This document shows, one piece after another, positions 16,738-25,879 of a stretch of 64,000 nucleotides of DNA (positions are counted from its first letter, which is position 1; the number at the start of each line of letters is the position of its first letter). A model generated the notes under the pieces. That model made no database searches and had not been told where the DNA came from. It worked only from the letters and a program-made list of their open reading frames with translations. Source of the stretch: Turneriella parva DSM 21527 (GTDB lineage: Bacteria > Spirochaetota > Leptospiria > Turneriellales > Turneriellaceae); assembly GCF_000266885.1 (NCBI RefSeq), contig NC_018020.1, positions 1,364,001 through 1,428,000 of the forward strand, given 5' to 3'. Position numbers and translations under genes: made by a program.

Positions 16738-17400
16738 ATGAAACACATGAAAAGATTCTCGGTATTTATCGCGGTCGTCTGGCTCGTTGCCGGCAGCTGG
16801 GCCGATGCGCCGACGGAGTTCTCACTCGACAAAGACAAAAACGGCATCAAAGTCTACACGCGCAAGATCGAAGGCTCTTCGCTGAAAGAGTTCAAGGGCG
16901 TTACGGCGATGAAAACCTCACTGGCGAGCCTCGTGTCGCTCATGGATGACACCGACGCGCTGCCGAAATGGCTGCACGACTGCACCTCTGCCAAACTCGT
17001 GCAGAATATCAACCTCTACGAGCGCATCACCTACACAGTCATCAAGGCGCCATGGCCGGTTTCTGACCGTGACACAGTTTCTTACAGCAAAATTGTACAA
17101 GACCCGAAAAGCAAGGTTGTGACCATCTACCTCAAAGGCATGGCGGATAAATACCCTAAACAAAGTGGTAAGGTGCGCGTGCCTTCGATGAAAGGTTTCT
17201 GGCAGTTTATACCGAGCAAAAGCGGGTACGTGACCGTGATTTACCAGCTGCACTCAGACCCGGGCGGTTCGATTCCCGATGCGCTTGCAAATTCGACAGC
17301 GACGGATATTCCCTACAACACGTTGCTGAACATGCACAAGATCATTAAAGACCCCAAGTACCAGACTGCGAAGATCGCGCAGGTGAAAGAACTGAATTAA
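16738..17400 (+). CDS. Exported START-domain protein
   Basis: A 220-residue protein with a signal peptide (MKHMKRFSVFIAVVWLVAGSWA) followed by a START/SRPBCC lipid-binding domain (NGIKVYTRKIEGSSLKEFKG, PWPVSDRDTVSYSK, SDPGGSIPDALAN). It is homologous to the protein at 35771-36403 over its full length. Such domains have a deep cavity for a lipid or other hydrophobic ligand; the ligand is unknown. The start at 16738 was chosen because it begins the signal peptide. It converges on the hydrolase at 17403 with a gap of two bases. Confidence 0.85.
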   Translation: MKHMKRFSVFIAVVWLVAGSWADAPTEFSLDKDKNGIKVYTRKIEGSSLKEFKGVTAMKTSLASLVSLMDDTDALPKWLHDCTSAKLVQNINLYERITYTVIKAPWPVSDRDTVSYSKIVQDPKSKVVTIYLKGMADKYPKQSGKVRVPSMKGFWQFIPSKSGYVTVIYQLHSDPGGSIPDALANSTATDIPYNTLLNMHKIIKDPKYQTAKIAQVKELN

Positions 17401-17402
17401 TT

Positions 17403-18281
17403 TCAGTTGCGCGAGGCTTTGCCTCGCGCGATAAATGCCAGGTAAAGTTTTGCAACTTCACCCGGCGCTTCGACCTGCGGGTAGTGCCCGACGCCGGGCA
17501 GTGATTGCAACTCGGCGCGCGGGTTTCGTTCTGCAAATGCTGCGGCGAGGTGTGCACCCGAAATCGGGTCGAGCGGCCCGTTGATCATCTGCACGGGTAT
17601 CTTGGTCTGCTCCATGGCGGTCACCCAGCGCTCGCGGTGTTGGCGGCGATCTATCATGTAGTGCAAGAGATGTGGTATCACACGGCGGCCGCGGTTCATT
17701 TCAATGAGCTGCCAGAAGGCTTCGATATCCGCCTCGCTCGCTTTGTTTTCTCCGAAGATTGAGTCGAAAGTTTTGCGCAGTTTCTTTTTGGTGAAGAACC
17801 GCGCGAGCAGCGGCCCGAGTCGCGTGAGCATCAGTTTCTGAATCAGCAGCGGTTTGTGAAATTCGGGATAGAGACCGCCGTTCAGAAAACTGACCGACAG
17901 AATCGGTTTCTTTTTGCCAACCTGGCGTGCGAGCAGCTCTTGCGCAACCGAGACACCGTAGTCGTGCGCGAGCACATGGTAGTTTTTTATGCTAAGGTGC
18001 TGCATGAGGGCGACAAAAATGTCGGCCTGCTCAACGATTGAATAGTCATGCGGCAGGGGCTTCGCAGAAAAACCAAAGCCGAGCATATCGGCAGTAATGA
18101 CCGAGTATTTTTTCGCGAGCTCACCCCAGATGGGTGCGAAGTCGAAAGACGAAGTGGGAAACCCGTGAATCAGCAGCACGGTGGGTTTTCCGCGTTTCAG
18201 AGATTGGCGGTAGAAGATATTATGTGAGTGGAATTCAAAAATTGTACCGGAAGAAAACCAGAGTTTTGGTTCAGATAGCAT
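17403..18281 (-). CDS. Alpha/beta hydrolase, haloalkane dehalogenase/MEST-like
   Basis: A 292-residue alpha/beta hydrolase. The oxyanion motif HGFPTSS is followed by the nucleophile motif LAHDYGVSVA, which has Asp instead of Ser as in epoxide hydrolases, haloalkane dehalogenases and MEST proteins. The charge-relay Asp (NGPLDPIS) and His (GVGHYPQVE) are present, with a cap domain of about 90 residues between. The substrate is unknown. Its ATG follows directly after the stop of a small membrane-protein frame (18282), so the two are probably co-transcribed. Confidence 0.87.
   Translation of the reverse strand: MLSEPKLWFSSGTIFEFHSHNIFYRQSLKRGKPTVLLIHGFPTSSFDFAPIWGELAKKYSVITADMLGFGFSAKPLPHDYSIVEQADIFVALMQHLSIKNYHVLAHDYGVSVAQELLARQVGKKKPILSVSFLNGGLYPEFHKPLLIQKLMLTRLGPLLARFFTKKKLRKTFDSIFGENKASEADIEAFWQLIEMNRGRRVIPHLLHYMIDRRQHRERWVTAMEQTKIPVQMINGPLDPISGAHLAAAFAERNPRAELQSLPGVGHYPQVEAPGEVAKLYLAFIARGKASRN
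17409..17429. terminator. 9-bp-arm hairpin at convergent gene ends
   Basis: GCGCGAGGC and GCCTCGCGC flank a TTT loop. It lies within the last codons of the hydrolase on the minus strand and just after the START protein on the plus strand. No U-tract follows; a bidirectional terminator role is possible. Confidence 0.45.
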
Positions 18282-18446
18282 CTATTTCTTTCTAAAGAAT
18301 TCTATGATTCCAAGGAGCCTGCCGCTGATGCCGAGAATCAAAGTAACAATCTCGCTCATGGCTCGAAACTCACGATACGTTTGCAGCAGCGCTATTGTTG
18401 TGGCAAGGATCATCACAGCAAGAAATATGAGAACCTTGCCGCTCGA
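18282..18446 (-). CDS. Small two-helix membrane protein, pair A second member (start unclear)
   Basis: An open frame ending TAG at 18282-18284 that encodes two hydrophobic helices (VLIFLAVMILATTIALLQTY and IVTLILGISGRLLGIIEFF) and a basic tail RKK. It aligns without gaps over 50 residues with the protein at 55858-56022, about 20 positions being identical. No ATG, GTG or TTG exists at the position matching that protein's start; the first canonical start is the GTG at 18414-18416, inside the first helix. Use of a rare start codon, a frameshift from the upstream microprotein, or loss of the start are all possible. No known family is recognised. Confidence 0.5.
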   Translation of the reverse strand, partial: SSGKVLIFLAVMILATTIALLQTYREFRAMSEIVTLILGISGRLLGIIEFFRKK

Positions 18447-18454
18447 CGGACGAC

Positions 18455-18631
18455 TTAGCCGGCGTGGGCTTCTTTCTGCGCGTGTGGCTTAACTTCAACC
18501 TGGGTTACAGGGAAACGAGATTGTATATCTTTAGAAACATTTTCGCTGATGAGCTTTGCAATACCGACACTCAGAAGATACAGCCCTGAAGCCAGAGAGA
18601 GTGTGACACCTATCAGCATAAGTAGGCTCAT
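18455..18631 (-). CDS. Small one-helix membrane protein, pair A first member
   Basis: A 58-residue protein with one N-terminal membrane helix (MSLLMLIGVTLSLASGLYLLSVG) and a polar C-terminal tail rich in Lys, His, Gln and Val. It resembles the 39-residue protein at 56028-56147 (shared pattern M-S-x-x-M, S-L, Y-L-x-S-x-G-I, L-I), and both are followed by a second small membrane protein in a different frame. It is divergent in role from nothing known; no family was recognised. It lies between sucC (minus, upstream) and the hydrolase. Confidence 0.6.
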   Translation of the reverse strand: MSLLMLIGVTLSLASGLYLLSVGIAKLISENVSKDIQSRFPVTQVEVKPHAQKEAHAG

Positions 18632-18674
18632 AGGTGTAGATTATATCCGGTGAATTGGGTCGCCCAGTTTTTTA

Positions 18675-19838
18675 CTATTTCCCGATCGCCTGCACAACCT
18701 TTTCAGCCCCGTCTTTGAGACCATCAGCCACTTGCAGCGGAATACCGCTTTTGAGCAGAATTTCTTTCGCTTCTTCGGCGTTCGTACCGGCCAGACGCAC
18801 AACGAGAGGCACGGTGATTTTCACATTTTTGGCTGCTTCGATAATGCCATTTGCGATGCGGTCGCATCGCACGATACCACCGAAGATGTTCACGAAGATC
18901 GCCTTCACGTTCGGATCAGACAGAATAATTTTGAATCCGTTGGTGACGGTGGTGACGTTGGCTCCGCCGCCAACATCCAGAAAGTTTGCCGGTGACGCGC
19001 CGGCGTACTTGATGATGTCCATTGTGCCCATCGCGAGGCCCGCGCCGTTCACCATGCAACCGACTGTACCGTCGAGACGCACGTAGTTGAGATTGTACTT
19101 CGACGCCTCAACTTCGAGCGGGTCTTCTTCGGCTTCGTCGCGCAGGCCAACCTGGTCGGGGTGGCGGTATGTGGCGTTGTCGTCAAAGTTCACCTTCGCG
19201 TCGAGCGCCATGACCTTGCCGTCTTTGGTTGAAATGAGCGGGTTGATTTCCATCAGCGAGCAGTCTTCGCCGTCGTAGCAGTTCCAGAGTGCGATCAGAA
19301 TGTTAATTGCCTGCTTCGCCATATCGCCTTCGAAGCCGAGGCCATATGCGAGACGCGACGCCTGAAAGCGCTGCAGGCCGAGTGCGGGTTCAATCGTTTC
19401 TTTCAGAATTTTTTCAGGGTGTTTTTCTGCGACTTCTTCGATATCCATACCGCCTTCGGTTGAAACCATCATGACGGGTTTTGAGAGCCGGCGGTCGAGA
19501 GTGATGCCCACGTAATATTCGTGCAGAATGTCAGAGCCTTCTTCGACGAGAATGGTCTTCACGAGCTGGCCTTCAGGGCCCGTTTGCGGGGTTTTGAGCA
19601 TCATGCCGAGAATCGCCTTCGCATGCGCTTTCGCCTCATCGGCCGACTTTGCGAGCTTGACGCCGCCGCCTTTGCCACGGCCACCCGCGTGAATCTGGGC
19701 TTTCACAACAGCGACGGATTTACCCAGTTTTGTATAGATCGCGCCTGCTTCATCTGCAGTCGTTGTCACGACGCCGTTCGGCACGGCGATGTTGTACTTG
19801 CGAAAGATTTCTTTGCCCTGATATTCGTGAATCTTCAT
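18675..19838 (-). CDS. sucC: Succinyl-CoA synthetase (ADP-forming) beta subunit
   Basis: A 387-residue subunit of the citric-acid-cycle enzyme that makes ATP or GTP from succinyl-CoA. It has the N-terminal ATP-grasp domain ([46 protein letters not shown]) and the C-terminal CoA-binding half ([38 protein letters not shown]). Its length and start match the family. Its partner sucD lies about 29 kb away at 49252-50133, not next to it, which is unusual. Confidence 0.97.
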   Translation of the reverse strand: MKIHEYQGKEIFRKYNIAVPNGVVTTTADEAGAIYTKLGKSVAVVKAQIHAGGRGKGGGVKLAKSADEAKAHAKAILGMMLKTPQTGPEGQLVKTILVEEGSDILHEYYVGITLDRRLSKPVMMVSTEGGMDIEEVAEKHPEKILKETIEPALGLQRFQASRLAYGLGFEGDMAKQAINILIALWNCYDGEDCSLMEINPLISTKDGKVMALDAKVNFDDNATYRHPDQVGLRDEAEEDPLEVEASKYNLNYVRLDGTVGCMVNGAGLAMGTMDIIKYAGASPANFLDVGGGANVTTVTNGFKIILSDPNVKAIFVNIFGGIVRCDRIANGIIEAAKNVKITVPLVVRLAGTNAEEAKEILLKSGIPLQVADGLKDGAEKVVQAIGK

Positions 19839-19906
19839 GGCGGATTGACCATAGTAAGGAAACAGTGGGTCAAGAAGAAGGCAAGGGCGCAGGGTTTATT
19901 ACGGTC

Positions 19907-19926
19907 ATTCCCGCGGAAGCGGGAAT
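19907..19926. repeat. Hairpin ATTCCCGC/GCGGGAAT
   Basis: An 8-bp-arm inverted repeat with a GGAA loop in the gap between sucC and the lipoprotein gene. Similar ATTCCCGC-GCGGGAAT units are common extragenic repeats in many proteobacteria. No second copy was noticed here. Confidence 0.5.
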
Positions 19927-19973
19927 CTTGCCCCTGTTTATATGGATATTGAAAAAGATTTGTGGCGGCTCGA

Positions 19974-20011
19974 CTTACCTTGCCACCGAATTAATTCGGT
20001 GGCAAGGTAAG
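19974..20011. terminator. 38-bp perfect palindrome
   Basis: The arms CTTACCTTGCCACCGAATT and AATTCGGTGGCAAGGTAAG are exact complements with no spacer. It begins 5 bases after the lipoprotein stop codon (minus strand), so it probably ends or stabilises that transcript. No U-tract follows. Confidence 0.7.
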
Positions 20012-20015
20012 ATTC

Positions 20016-21410
20016 TCACGGACAGGCGGCTGAACATGAGCCAATGGACACAGGCGTGGAAATGCCTGACGAAACTATATAGGTGCCACATGGGGCAGCA
20101 GTTTCGGGAAAGCCATCAGCGTTAGTATCGGTGGCATCGCAGGTGCCGGCTGTCGAGGTCGTTAAACAACGCCTTTTATCACACATGCGGTAGACATCAT
20201 ACGAGCCAGGCTGCAGATTCGCAATAGTTGTATTTGTGCCTGCCGTTGCAGCATGGGGTAATACTGAAACAGGTGTTGCATACGCTGTGCCCGCTGGCAT
20301 TACCGCAAAATATTCGCCGCTGGTTGCTGTACCGCCGGTGATGTTGATGCTGCCCACCTTCGCCGGTTGGTAAGTACGCGCGGTCATGAGCATCGCACCG
20401 CCCATACGGTTCAGGTTTGTCAGGTCGTTAAACTTGTGGTCTACATTCCAATCCGGTGGGCCTGCAAAGATGAATGCGCCATTGCTTGCCGAGGTCGCTG
20501 TGGTTGAATCATTTGTGATTTGGGCGACGTGCACCATCATCATGTTATGTATGGCGATGCGCACTTCCATTACGTAGGGTTCTTTGTCGTGAACTATTTG
20601 TAGGGCGAGATCTTTGCGCTGCAAGGGGAACATCAGGGGTTCCGTTGAAGTGGCACCGTAAGGGTTTTGCAGGTAGCTTTCGATGTCGAATGCATAGATC
20701 GTTCGGTTATCGAACGCGGCGGTGACGGCTGATTTTGCTGATGCTTCGCTGCCATTGTAGTATGAGCCATCGCCATTGAACCGTGCGGAGGGGGCGACAG
20801 TGAATCGCCTGAAATAGATGCCCAAGTGGTTAAATGTGTCGAACGGAACGTCAACCGCTGGGTAAGTGAAACCGCCATTAAAAAAATCAGCCAGACGGCC
20901 GATGCCATTCTGGTCCCGGCAGTTAGCCAATGAGCGGCCATCCGCCGTATCATAATTTGAGCACAAGAGCTGTCTATCAATAGCGAATTGGTTCCAATAA
21001 TCGCTGATAGTTTGGCTCGATGATTTTCCCTGACCTTTTGCGAGGCGTATTTCAGCGATGTCGATGTAATATTTTAAGTCAGATGGCTTTATTGCATTCG
21101 CAAATAACGCAATATCGGGGATCGTTGGTTCAGGAGGTGTTGGCACCAATGTCAAGTTAGAGCCCGTTATTCCTGTTGCTGTTATCACATCATCTTTGCG
21201 AATATTCGCGGCCAGGTTCGCATCCGTGAACCCCAGCGGATAAGGATTGTTGCTCTCGTAAGTGCCCAGAACTTTCAACGTAATGGTATTGTTGATGAGG
21301 TCAGAAAGCGGTAACTCACCTGTGCAGTTTGCAAATGCGGTGATGAGCAGAAGAGAGAAAAATCCCCCTTTGGCCCGGCGTAATGGTTGCAAATTGTCAA
21401 AATTTTTCAT
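20016..21410 (-). CDS. Exported lipoprotein of unknown function
   Basis: A 464-residue protein with a lipoprotein signal: basic N-terminus, hydrophobic core and the lipobox ITAFANC (Cys29). The mature part is rich in Thr, Asn, Ser and Ala with many aromatic residues, as in surface proteins. The last 60 residues hold about eight Cys (MCDKRRCLTTS, GTCDATD, APCGTY, GSCSAACP), which suggests disulfide bonds. No catalytic motif was recognised. The pattern resembles large secreted lipoproteins of leptospires, but that is only an impression. It starts 6 bases after the beta-barrel gene's stop and is probably co-transcribed with it. Confidence 0.75.
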   Translation of the reverse strand: MKNFDNLQPLRRAKGGFFSLLLITAFANCTGELPLSDLINNTITLKVLGTYESNNPYPLGFTDANLAANIRKDDVITATGITGSNLTLVPTPPEPTIPDIALFANAIKPSDLKYYIDIAEIRLAKGQGKSSSQTISDYWNQFAIDRQLLCSNYDTADGRSLANCRDQNGIGRLADFFNGGFTYPAVDVPFDTFNHLGIYFRRFTVAPSARFNGDGSYYNGSEASAKSAVTAAFDNRTIYAFDIESYLQNPYGATSTEPLMFPLQRKDLALQIVHDKEPYVMEVRIAIHNMMMVHVAQITNDSTTATSASNGAFIFAGPPDWNVDHKFNDLTNLNRMGGAMLMTARTYQPAKVGSINITGGTATSGEYFAVMPAGTAYATPVSVLPHAATAGTNTTIANLQPGSYDVYRMCDKRRCLTTSTAGTCDATDTNADGFPETAAPCGTYIVSSGISTPVSIGSCSAACP

Positions 21411-21415
21411 TTGTG

Positions 21416-22003
21416 TTATCTGCTGAGGTTGAAGTTCACCATGAGGCCGAAGTTCAAGAAGTGCGCGTTATGGATTTCGTAGTTGGGGTTATTGGGCGGC
21501 GGACTCAGGTACTGTTCGTAAACGAAGAAATAATCGGCGCGCACGCCGATGTTGATGAGCCTGCCAGCGGGAAACGAAGTTTCAAAGCCGAGGTAGCCTG
21601 CGGGCAACCAATTTTTTGAGCCTTCGGGGTAATTGCGCAGAAAGTTGCCGCCGCCACCCACCTTTACATAAAACGAGAGTGGCAGGTTGATCGGCAGAGT
21701 GTAGACGAGTGCACCATAAACAGGAATCGAGTGCAGTCGCGCAACAGTGCGCGAGGTGTAATAGCTGTAAGAAAAACCAATTTCAGTGCGCAGCGTGTTG
21801 GTCGGCAGATTGCCCCGAAAGAACAGACCGCCGCCGAGGCTGGTGGTGAGTACATCGGCGATGCGAGTATTGGGCACCGGGGTAACCGGGCCGAACCAGA
21901 GACCGAGCTGAGGCTTAAAACGCCACTGTTCGCTCTCGACTTGTGCAGAGAGAGCGCCGGTCGTCAGAACAAGCAGGCAGATATGGCGTAGGGTTTTTGG
22001 CAT
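21416..22003 (-). CDS. Small outer-membrane beta-barrel protein
   Basis: A 195-residue protein with a signal peptide (MPKTLRHICLLVLTTGALSAQ). The mature part shows alternating aromatic and polar strands (RTEIGFSYSYYTS, LSFYVKVGGGGNFLRNY, LINIGVRADYFFVYEQYL) and a terminal strand NFGLMVNFNLSR, as in OmpA-type or OmpW-like barrels. The ATG at 22001-22003 was preferred over one six codons upstream because it gives a cleaner signal peptide. No specific family can be named. It is the first gene of a two-gene unit with the lipoprotein. Confidence 0.7.
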   Translation of the reverse strand: MPKTLRHICLLVLTTGALSAQVESEQWRFKPQLGLWFGPVTPVPNTRIADVLTTSLGGGLFFRGNLPTNTLRTEIGFSYSYYTSRTVARLHSIPVYGALVYTLPINLPLSFYVKVGGGGNFLRNYPEGSKNWLPAGYLGFETSFPAGRLINIGVRADYFFVYEQYLSPPPNNPNYEIHNAHFLNFGLMVNFNLSR

Positions 22004-22129
22004 GAAGAACAGGCGCGGCATTCTGATATCACCGTCTGAAACCCGGCCTGAAACGTCGCGTCAACCGATGTGCGCATTACGACCTGCATTTAACTTGACG
22101 GCAAGCGTTCGTTTGCGGAGTTTCCGGGT

Positions 22130-22300
22130 ATGCAAAAACCGAATACGCTGTTGCTCATTCTGGCAATCGTTGTGTTGCTGCTTTTTCTGCCGGCCGGTAC
22201 TTTCTCATTTCTTATCGGCACAGCATGGCAGATCACGAAGATCGTGCTCGTACTTGTTGCGATCATTATTATCATTGCTTACTTTCGTAAGAAGAAATAG
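22130..22300 (+). CDS. Small two-helix membrane protein (56 residues)
   Basis: A short frame encoding MQKPNTLLLILAIVVLLLFL then PAGTFSFLIGTAW and a second helix ITKIVLVLVAIIIIIAYF ending RKKK. Two membrane helices and a basic C-terminus are clear. It lies 15 bases ahead of the mlaC-like gene on the same strand and may be its operon partner. The sequence resembles generic small membrane proteins of the DUF-type found beside transport genes; function unknown. Confidence 0.6.
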   Translation: MQKPNTLLLILAIVVLLLFLPAGTFSFLIGTAWQITKIVLVLVAIIIIIAYFRKKK

Positions 22301-22315
22301 ACTCATTACGATACC

Positions 22316-22942
22316 ATGATGCGTTCTCTGCGATTGCTGTTCTGTTTCGCTTTTGTTGCCACCGCCGTGCATGCGGGCGAGGGCCTCGAATACATGCAGA
22401 ACATAATCAATAGTTTTGAACAGCTGCGCGGCGAACTTGCTGAAGACTTCTCAGCAGAGAAGCGTAAAGATGTTTCGGCGCGTGCACGCGACCTGGCGTT
22501 GCAGATTCTCGACATTAAAGAAATCGGCAAACTTGCGCTCGGTTCGTATTTCAACAAGCTCAACCCCAAACAACAAGAAGACTTTCTGGGCTTGTTTCAC
22601 GAGCTGATGGCAAATCGCGTAGTTGAGGCTAATATTCCCTCGCAAAAGGTAATTACCGGTAAGATACCCATTGAGATAATTTCAGAGCGCGTCGAGACCG
22701 ATGACACCTTTGGCAAAGAAGCGTTGATTGTGAACACGAAAGTGCCGCATCGCAAACAAAGCTTTAAGGTGGAGTTCTATTTATACCGGTCAGACGACGG
22801 TCTGAAACTCTACGATGTGCACATCGACGAGGCTTCTACCCTGCTCGACTTTCGCAACCAGTTCTCATCGATCATCAAGAAAAAGGGTTACAAACACCTG
22901 GTGAAGTTATTGCGTGAACGTATTCAGCGCATCAATAAGTAG
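22316..22942 (+). CDS. MlaC/Ttg2D-like lipid-binding protein
   Basis: A 208-residue exported protein with a signal peptide (MMRSLRLLFCFAFVATAVHA) and the MlaC (toluene tolerance Ttg2) pattern: DIKEIGKLALGSYFNKLNPKQQEDFLGLF, VNTKVPHRKQSFKVEFYLYRSDDGLKLYDVHIDE, and FRNQFSSIIKKKGYKHLVKLL. MlaC carries phospholipids between membranes as part of an ABC system. No mlaDEF genes are nearby, so its partners must be elsewhere. The downstream TolC-like gene overlaps it by 29 bases. Confidence 0.88.
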   Translation: MMRSLRLLFCFAFVATAVHAGEGLEYMQNIINSFEQLRGELAEDFSAEKRKDVSARARDLALQILDIKEIGKLALGSYFNKLNPKQQEDFLGLFHELMANRVVEANIPSQKVITGKIPIEIISERVETDDTFGKEALIVNTKVPHRKQSFKVEFYLYRSDDGLKLYDVHIDEASTLLDFRNQFSSIIKKKGYKHLVKLLRERIQRINK

Positions 22943-24272
22943 ATTCGGCGCAGCAGCGCTCGCGCTGTCAGCTGTTGCTTTCATACCGCTTCACGCAGAG
23001 AAGCCGATTCGTTTCAGCGAAGGGCTGACCCAGCTCTTAAAGAACAACGCCAAGATTCTGGAGAGCAAGGCGCAGATTCTCAGCTATTCGGCTTACCAGA
23101 CCGAAGCCTCGGCGATGGATTATCCGACGCTATCGCTTTTAACCTTTGTGGCGCCGATTTTTGAGTCGCGCGGCAACGCCGCCGCAAGCCAAGATAACTT
23201 CAACAAGTGGGGGCCGTACATTCGCGGCGAGCTCACGGTGGTTTACCCCGTCTTCAGTTTTGGGCGCATCGCCGACGCGAAACAGGCAGCGGCCTCTGCC
23301 GTCGAAGGGGCGCGGCAGTTGCATGAAAGCCAGATCAACAAAAGTATATTCGATTACAAGCAGTTGTACCTGCAGATTATTCTGCTGAACCGTTACAAAG
23401 CGGTTCTCGACGATGCAGGCGAAAAGATGCGCGCTGTTTTGTCGCGTGCTGAAAAATTGTATAAGAAGGGCACCGGTGAGGTACAACGCAAAGACCTCAC
23501 GAGGCTGAAACTCTTCGCGCTCGAGCTTGAACGTTTTGGCGCCGAGTGGCTCGCCAACAAGAAGAGCGCCGGGCTCGCGCTGGGGCATTTTCTCGGCGAG
23601 CGCGAATCGTTGCTCGTGCTCGAACAGGATTTTCCGCGTATCGAAGATGCGACGCGCAGCCTTGAGGCTCTTATCGCCGAAAGTCAGGAAAAAAATCCGG
23701 AACTCAAGGCGGTCGCTGCGGGTTTACGGGCCAGGCGGCACCAGGTAGAAATGGAAAAAGGTGGATATCTGCCCGTGCTGTTTCTCGCGGGCCGTTCTGA
23801 AATCAACTACACTGACCTGCGCGATTCTCAGCAGAGTTCGTATGCATTCGACCCCTTTAACCGAAACTGGTTTGCCGTCGTGTTCGGTGCCAAGTGGGAT
23901 ATCGACTTCGGCAACACAAAGGCCAAGGTACAGCGGGCGCAGGCCGAGCTCGAGAAGATGCAGGCCAAACAGAGCGAGGCGCTCACGGGTCTGCCGCTCA
24001 AGGTCGCCATGGCCATGTGGGAATTCGAAAAGTTTAAATTTCAATCCGAGATTGTGCAGTCTAAATATAAAGAAGCAAATAAATGGGCTCTGTCTGAGAT
24101 GACCGCCTATACGACGGGCACCGGCAGCGCCAAAGATCTGATCGAGGCGCTCGGTGCACAGCTGATGACTGAAAAAGAATCAGCCGAAATGGAGTATAAT
24201 CTTTGCCTCGCGGCGGCAAAGTTGGCGATGGAAATCGGCGATCAAAATACTCTAGGCCAGTGGCGGGAATAA
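22914..24272 (+). CDS. TolC-family outer-membrane efflux protein
   Basis: A 452-residue protein with a signal peptide and the TolC/OEP architecture: long coiled-coil helices rich in Ala, Gln and Lys with a repeated half (about residues 35-215 and 245-440). Features include GPYIRGELTVVYPVFSFGRIADAKQA and WDIDFGNTKAKVQRAQAELEKM, the usual strand-to-helix transitions. It would form a trimeric channel for a transporter whose inner-membrane parts are not here. The GTG start at 22914 overlaps the mlaC-like gene. Confidence 0.87.
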   Translation: MNVFSASISRFGAAALALSAVAFIPLHAEKPIRFSEGLTQLLKNNAKILESKAQILSYSAYQTEASAMDYPTLSLLTFVAPIFESRGNAAASQDNFNKWGPYIRGELTVVYPVFSFGRIADAKQAAASAVEGARQLHESQINKSIFDYKQLYLQIILLNRYKAVLDDAGEKMRAVLSRAEKLYKKGTGEVQRKDLTRLKLFALELERFGAEWLANKKSAGLALGHFLGERESLLVLEQDFPRIEDATRSLEALIAESQEKNPELKAVAAGLRARRHQVEMEKGGYLPVLFLAGRSEINYTDLRDSQQSSYAFDPFNRNWFAVVFGAKWDIDFGNTKAKVQRAQAELEKMQAKQSEALTGLPLKVAMAMWEFEKFKFQSEIVQSKYKEANKWALSEMTAYTTGTGSAKDLIEALGAQLMTEKESAEMEYNLCLAAAKLAMEIGDQNTLGQWRE

Positions 24273-24311
24273 AAAGCTGATTCGGCAGCGCGGGTAGACA
24301 TTAGAGTTATC

Positions 24312-25877
24312 ATGAAGAAGGCGAAATTTCTTATCGGTTTGGCGTTGGTGCTATCGGCAGGTAACTCGGGTGCGTTCGCGAAAAGCAAAGAACTGATTCT
24401 CGGCGAAAAGGCATATTCGCGCGGCTCGTTCGATGCGGCGAAGCAGCATTTCGAACAGGCAATCGATAACGGCGATGAATCGGGTGACCCGAGACTTTAT
24501 ATCGGCCTCATTCTCGAATCGCGCCGACAATACGCAGAGAGTATTCCGTACTTTCGCGCTGCGGCGGAGCGGCCGATGCAAAAGAAATTCAAAAAGGTCG
24601 CTTATTGGAAACTAGCTATTCTCTACCGGCAGGCAAAGCAGTATCCCGAATCACTGCGCTATGTCGAAAGGCTTGAAGAACTCGGTGAGAAAAGCGAACT
24701 CTTCGAAAAAATTCGTATGGAAGCTGAAGGGCACCATGGCGGAGGCAGTTCAAAAGGGTATTCAGACGTCAAAAAGGCTGTGGTGCTTGAGAAACAGTAC
24801 AGGGAGAAATCCTCACAAGGCGCTGAAGCAGGTGAGTTGTGCGAAATCGCAGATTCGATCATCGCAGCTTACACCGCGGCGATAGCGGCAGACCCCCGCT
24901 GGAAAGAATACCGTTTTAAGATTGCGCTTTACCACGAACGCTGCAAGCGCATGGGCGAAGCTGAGCGCGTTTACGCCCAAATCTGGGATGAAGCACGTGA
25001 CCCGGCAGCAGCTTACAAGCTTGGTCTTTTGGCGCGCAAGCGCAAAGATTACAAGTTGGCGCTGAAGTTCTTCGGCGGAGCGCTGGAGAACCCGCCTGAA
25101 GATCTGCAGATGCGTTTCTATATTCATTATAACGCAGCTCAGGCACATTATGCGTTGGGCAACCTTGCTGAAGCATACGCACACGCCAGGCCGGCGCGCC
25201 GTCTGTCGGGTGAAATCGAGCTGAAGAAAAAGACGCAGCAGGCGCTGCGCAGACTCTATTGTCTCGCGAAAATTTCGAAACGGATTCACGAAGAAGACTA
25301 TTGCCGGTTCTCTCAGAAGACAGAAAGCAAGATGTTCATGAGCCTCTATGCGATGAAACGCGCGCTCGCGGAGAACAACAGCGCAGAAGCTGCGCAGCAC
25401 GCCGTGCAGATATATGCGGGCGATACCGTAGACGATGACGAATCGGGTGCAAGTCTACCAGCTTATGCCCTGTCAGATCTGCCGGTGGCTGTGGGTGTTC
25501 TGTTTAAAGAAGAAAAGTATCGTGCCGTCATCGAGCTCACATCAAAATTCAAGACGCAGCTTCAAGATCTGAAAGACACCAATGGCTGGCGCGCAGTTTC
25601 GCATTTTGCCCTAAAAGAATATGGTTCAGCTCTGGTTGAGTTTGACAAGATCAAGAACCCATCGCCGTCGCAGATGAATTTGCACCTCATGGCGATGGCG
25701 CATATGGGCGACATTGCAGGCATAAAGAGCAGGGGTAGAGTCTATCTGAAAGACCCGCGCGCCCGCAAGAAACTCACGGAGAATTTTCGCAAGATGCGGC
25801 TATATGAATCACTGCGCCGCGAACCTGATTTTGAAATCTGGTTGAACGAAGGTGCGGGCGCCTCATTGCCCGAATAG
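24312..25877 (+). CDS. Exported tetratricopeptide-repeat protein
   Basis: A 521-residue protein with a signal peptide (MKKAKFLIGLALVLSAGNSGAFA). At least six TPR-like helix pairs follow, for example LILGEKAYSRGSFDAAKQHFEQAIDNG, YAESIPYFRAAAERP, and KLGLLARKRKDYKLALKFFGGALENPP. These form a superhelix for protein binding. It may be a scaffold in envelope assembly with the TolC-like protein upstream, but no partner can be named. It converges on the kamA gene with a two-base gap. Confidence 0.8.
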   Translation: MKKAKFLIGLALVLSAGNSGAFAKSKELILGEKAYSRGSFDAAKQHFEQAIDNGDESGDPRLYIGLILESRRQYAESIPYFRAAAERPMQKKFKKVAYWKLAILYRQAKQYPESLRYVERLEELGEKSELFEKIRMEAEGHHGGGSSKGYSDVKKAVVLEKQYREKSSQGAEAGELCEIADSIIAAYTAAIAADPRWKEYRFKIALYHERCKRMGEAERVYAQIWDEARDPAAAYKLGLLARKRKDYKLALKFFGGALENPPEDLQMRFYIHYNAAQAHYALGNLAEAYAHARPARRLSGEIELKKKTQQALRRLYCLAKISKRIHEEDYCRFSQKTESKMFMSLYAMKRALAENNSAEAAQHAVQIYAGDTVDDDESGASLPAYALSDLPVAVGVLFKEEKYRAVIELTSKFKTQLQDLKDTNGWRAVSHFALKEYGSALVEFDKIKNPSPSQMNLHLMAMAHMGDIAGIKSRGRVYLKDPRARKKLTENFRKMRLYESLRREPDFEIWLNEGAGASLPE

Positions 25878-25879
25878 AT

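Noticed and set aside
23139-23588. 149-codon minus-strand frame within the TolC-like gene
   Set aside because: Antisense shadow; the plus strand has a signal peptide and TolC pattern.
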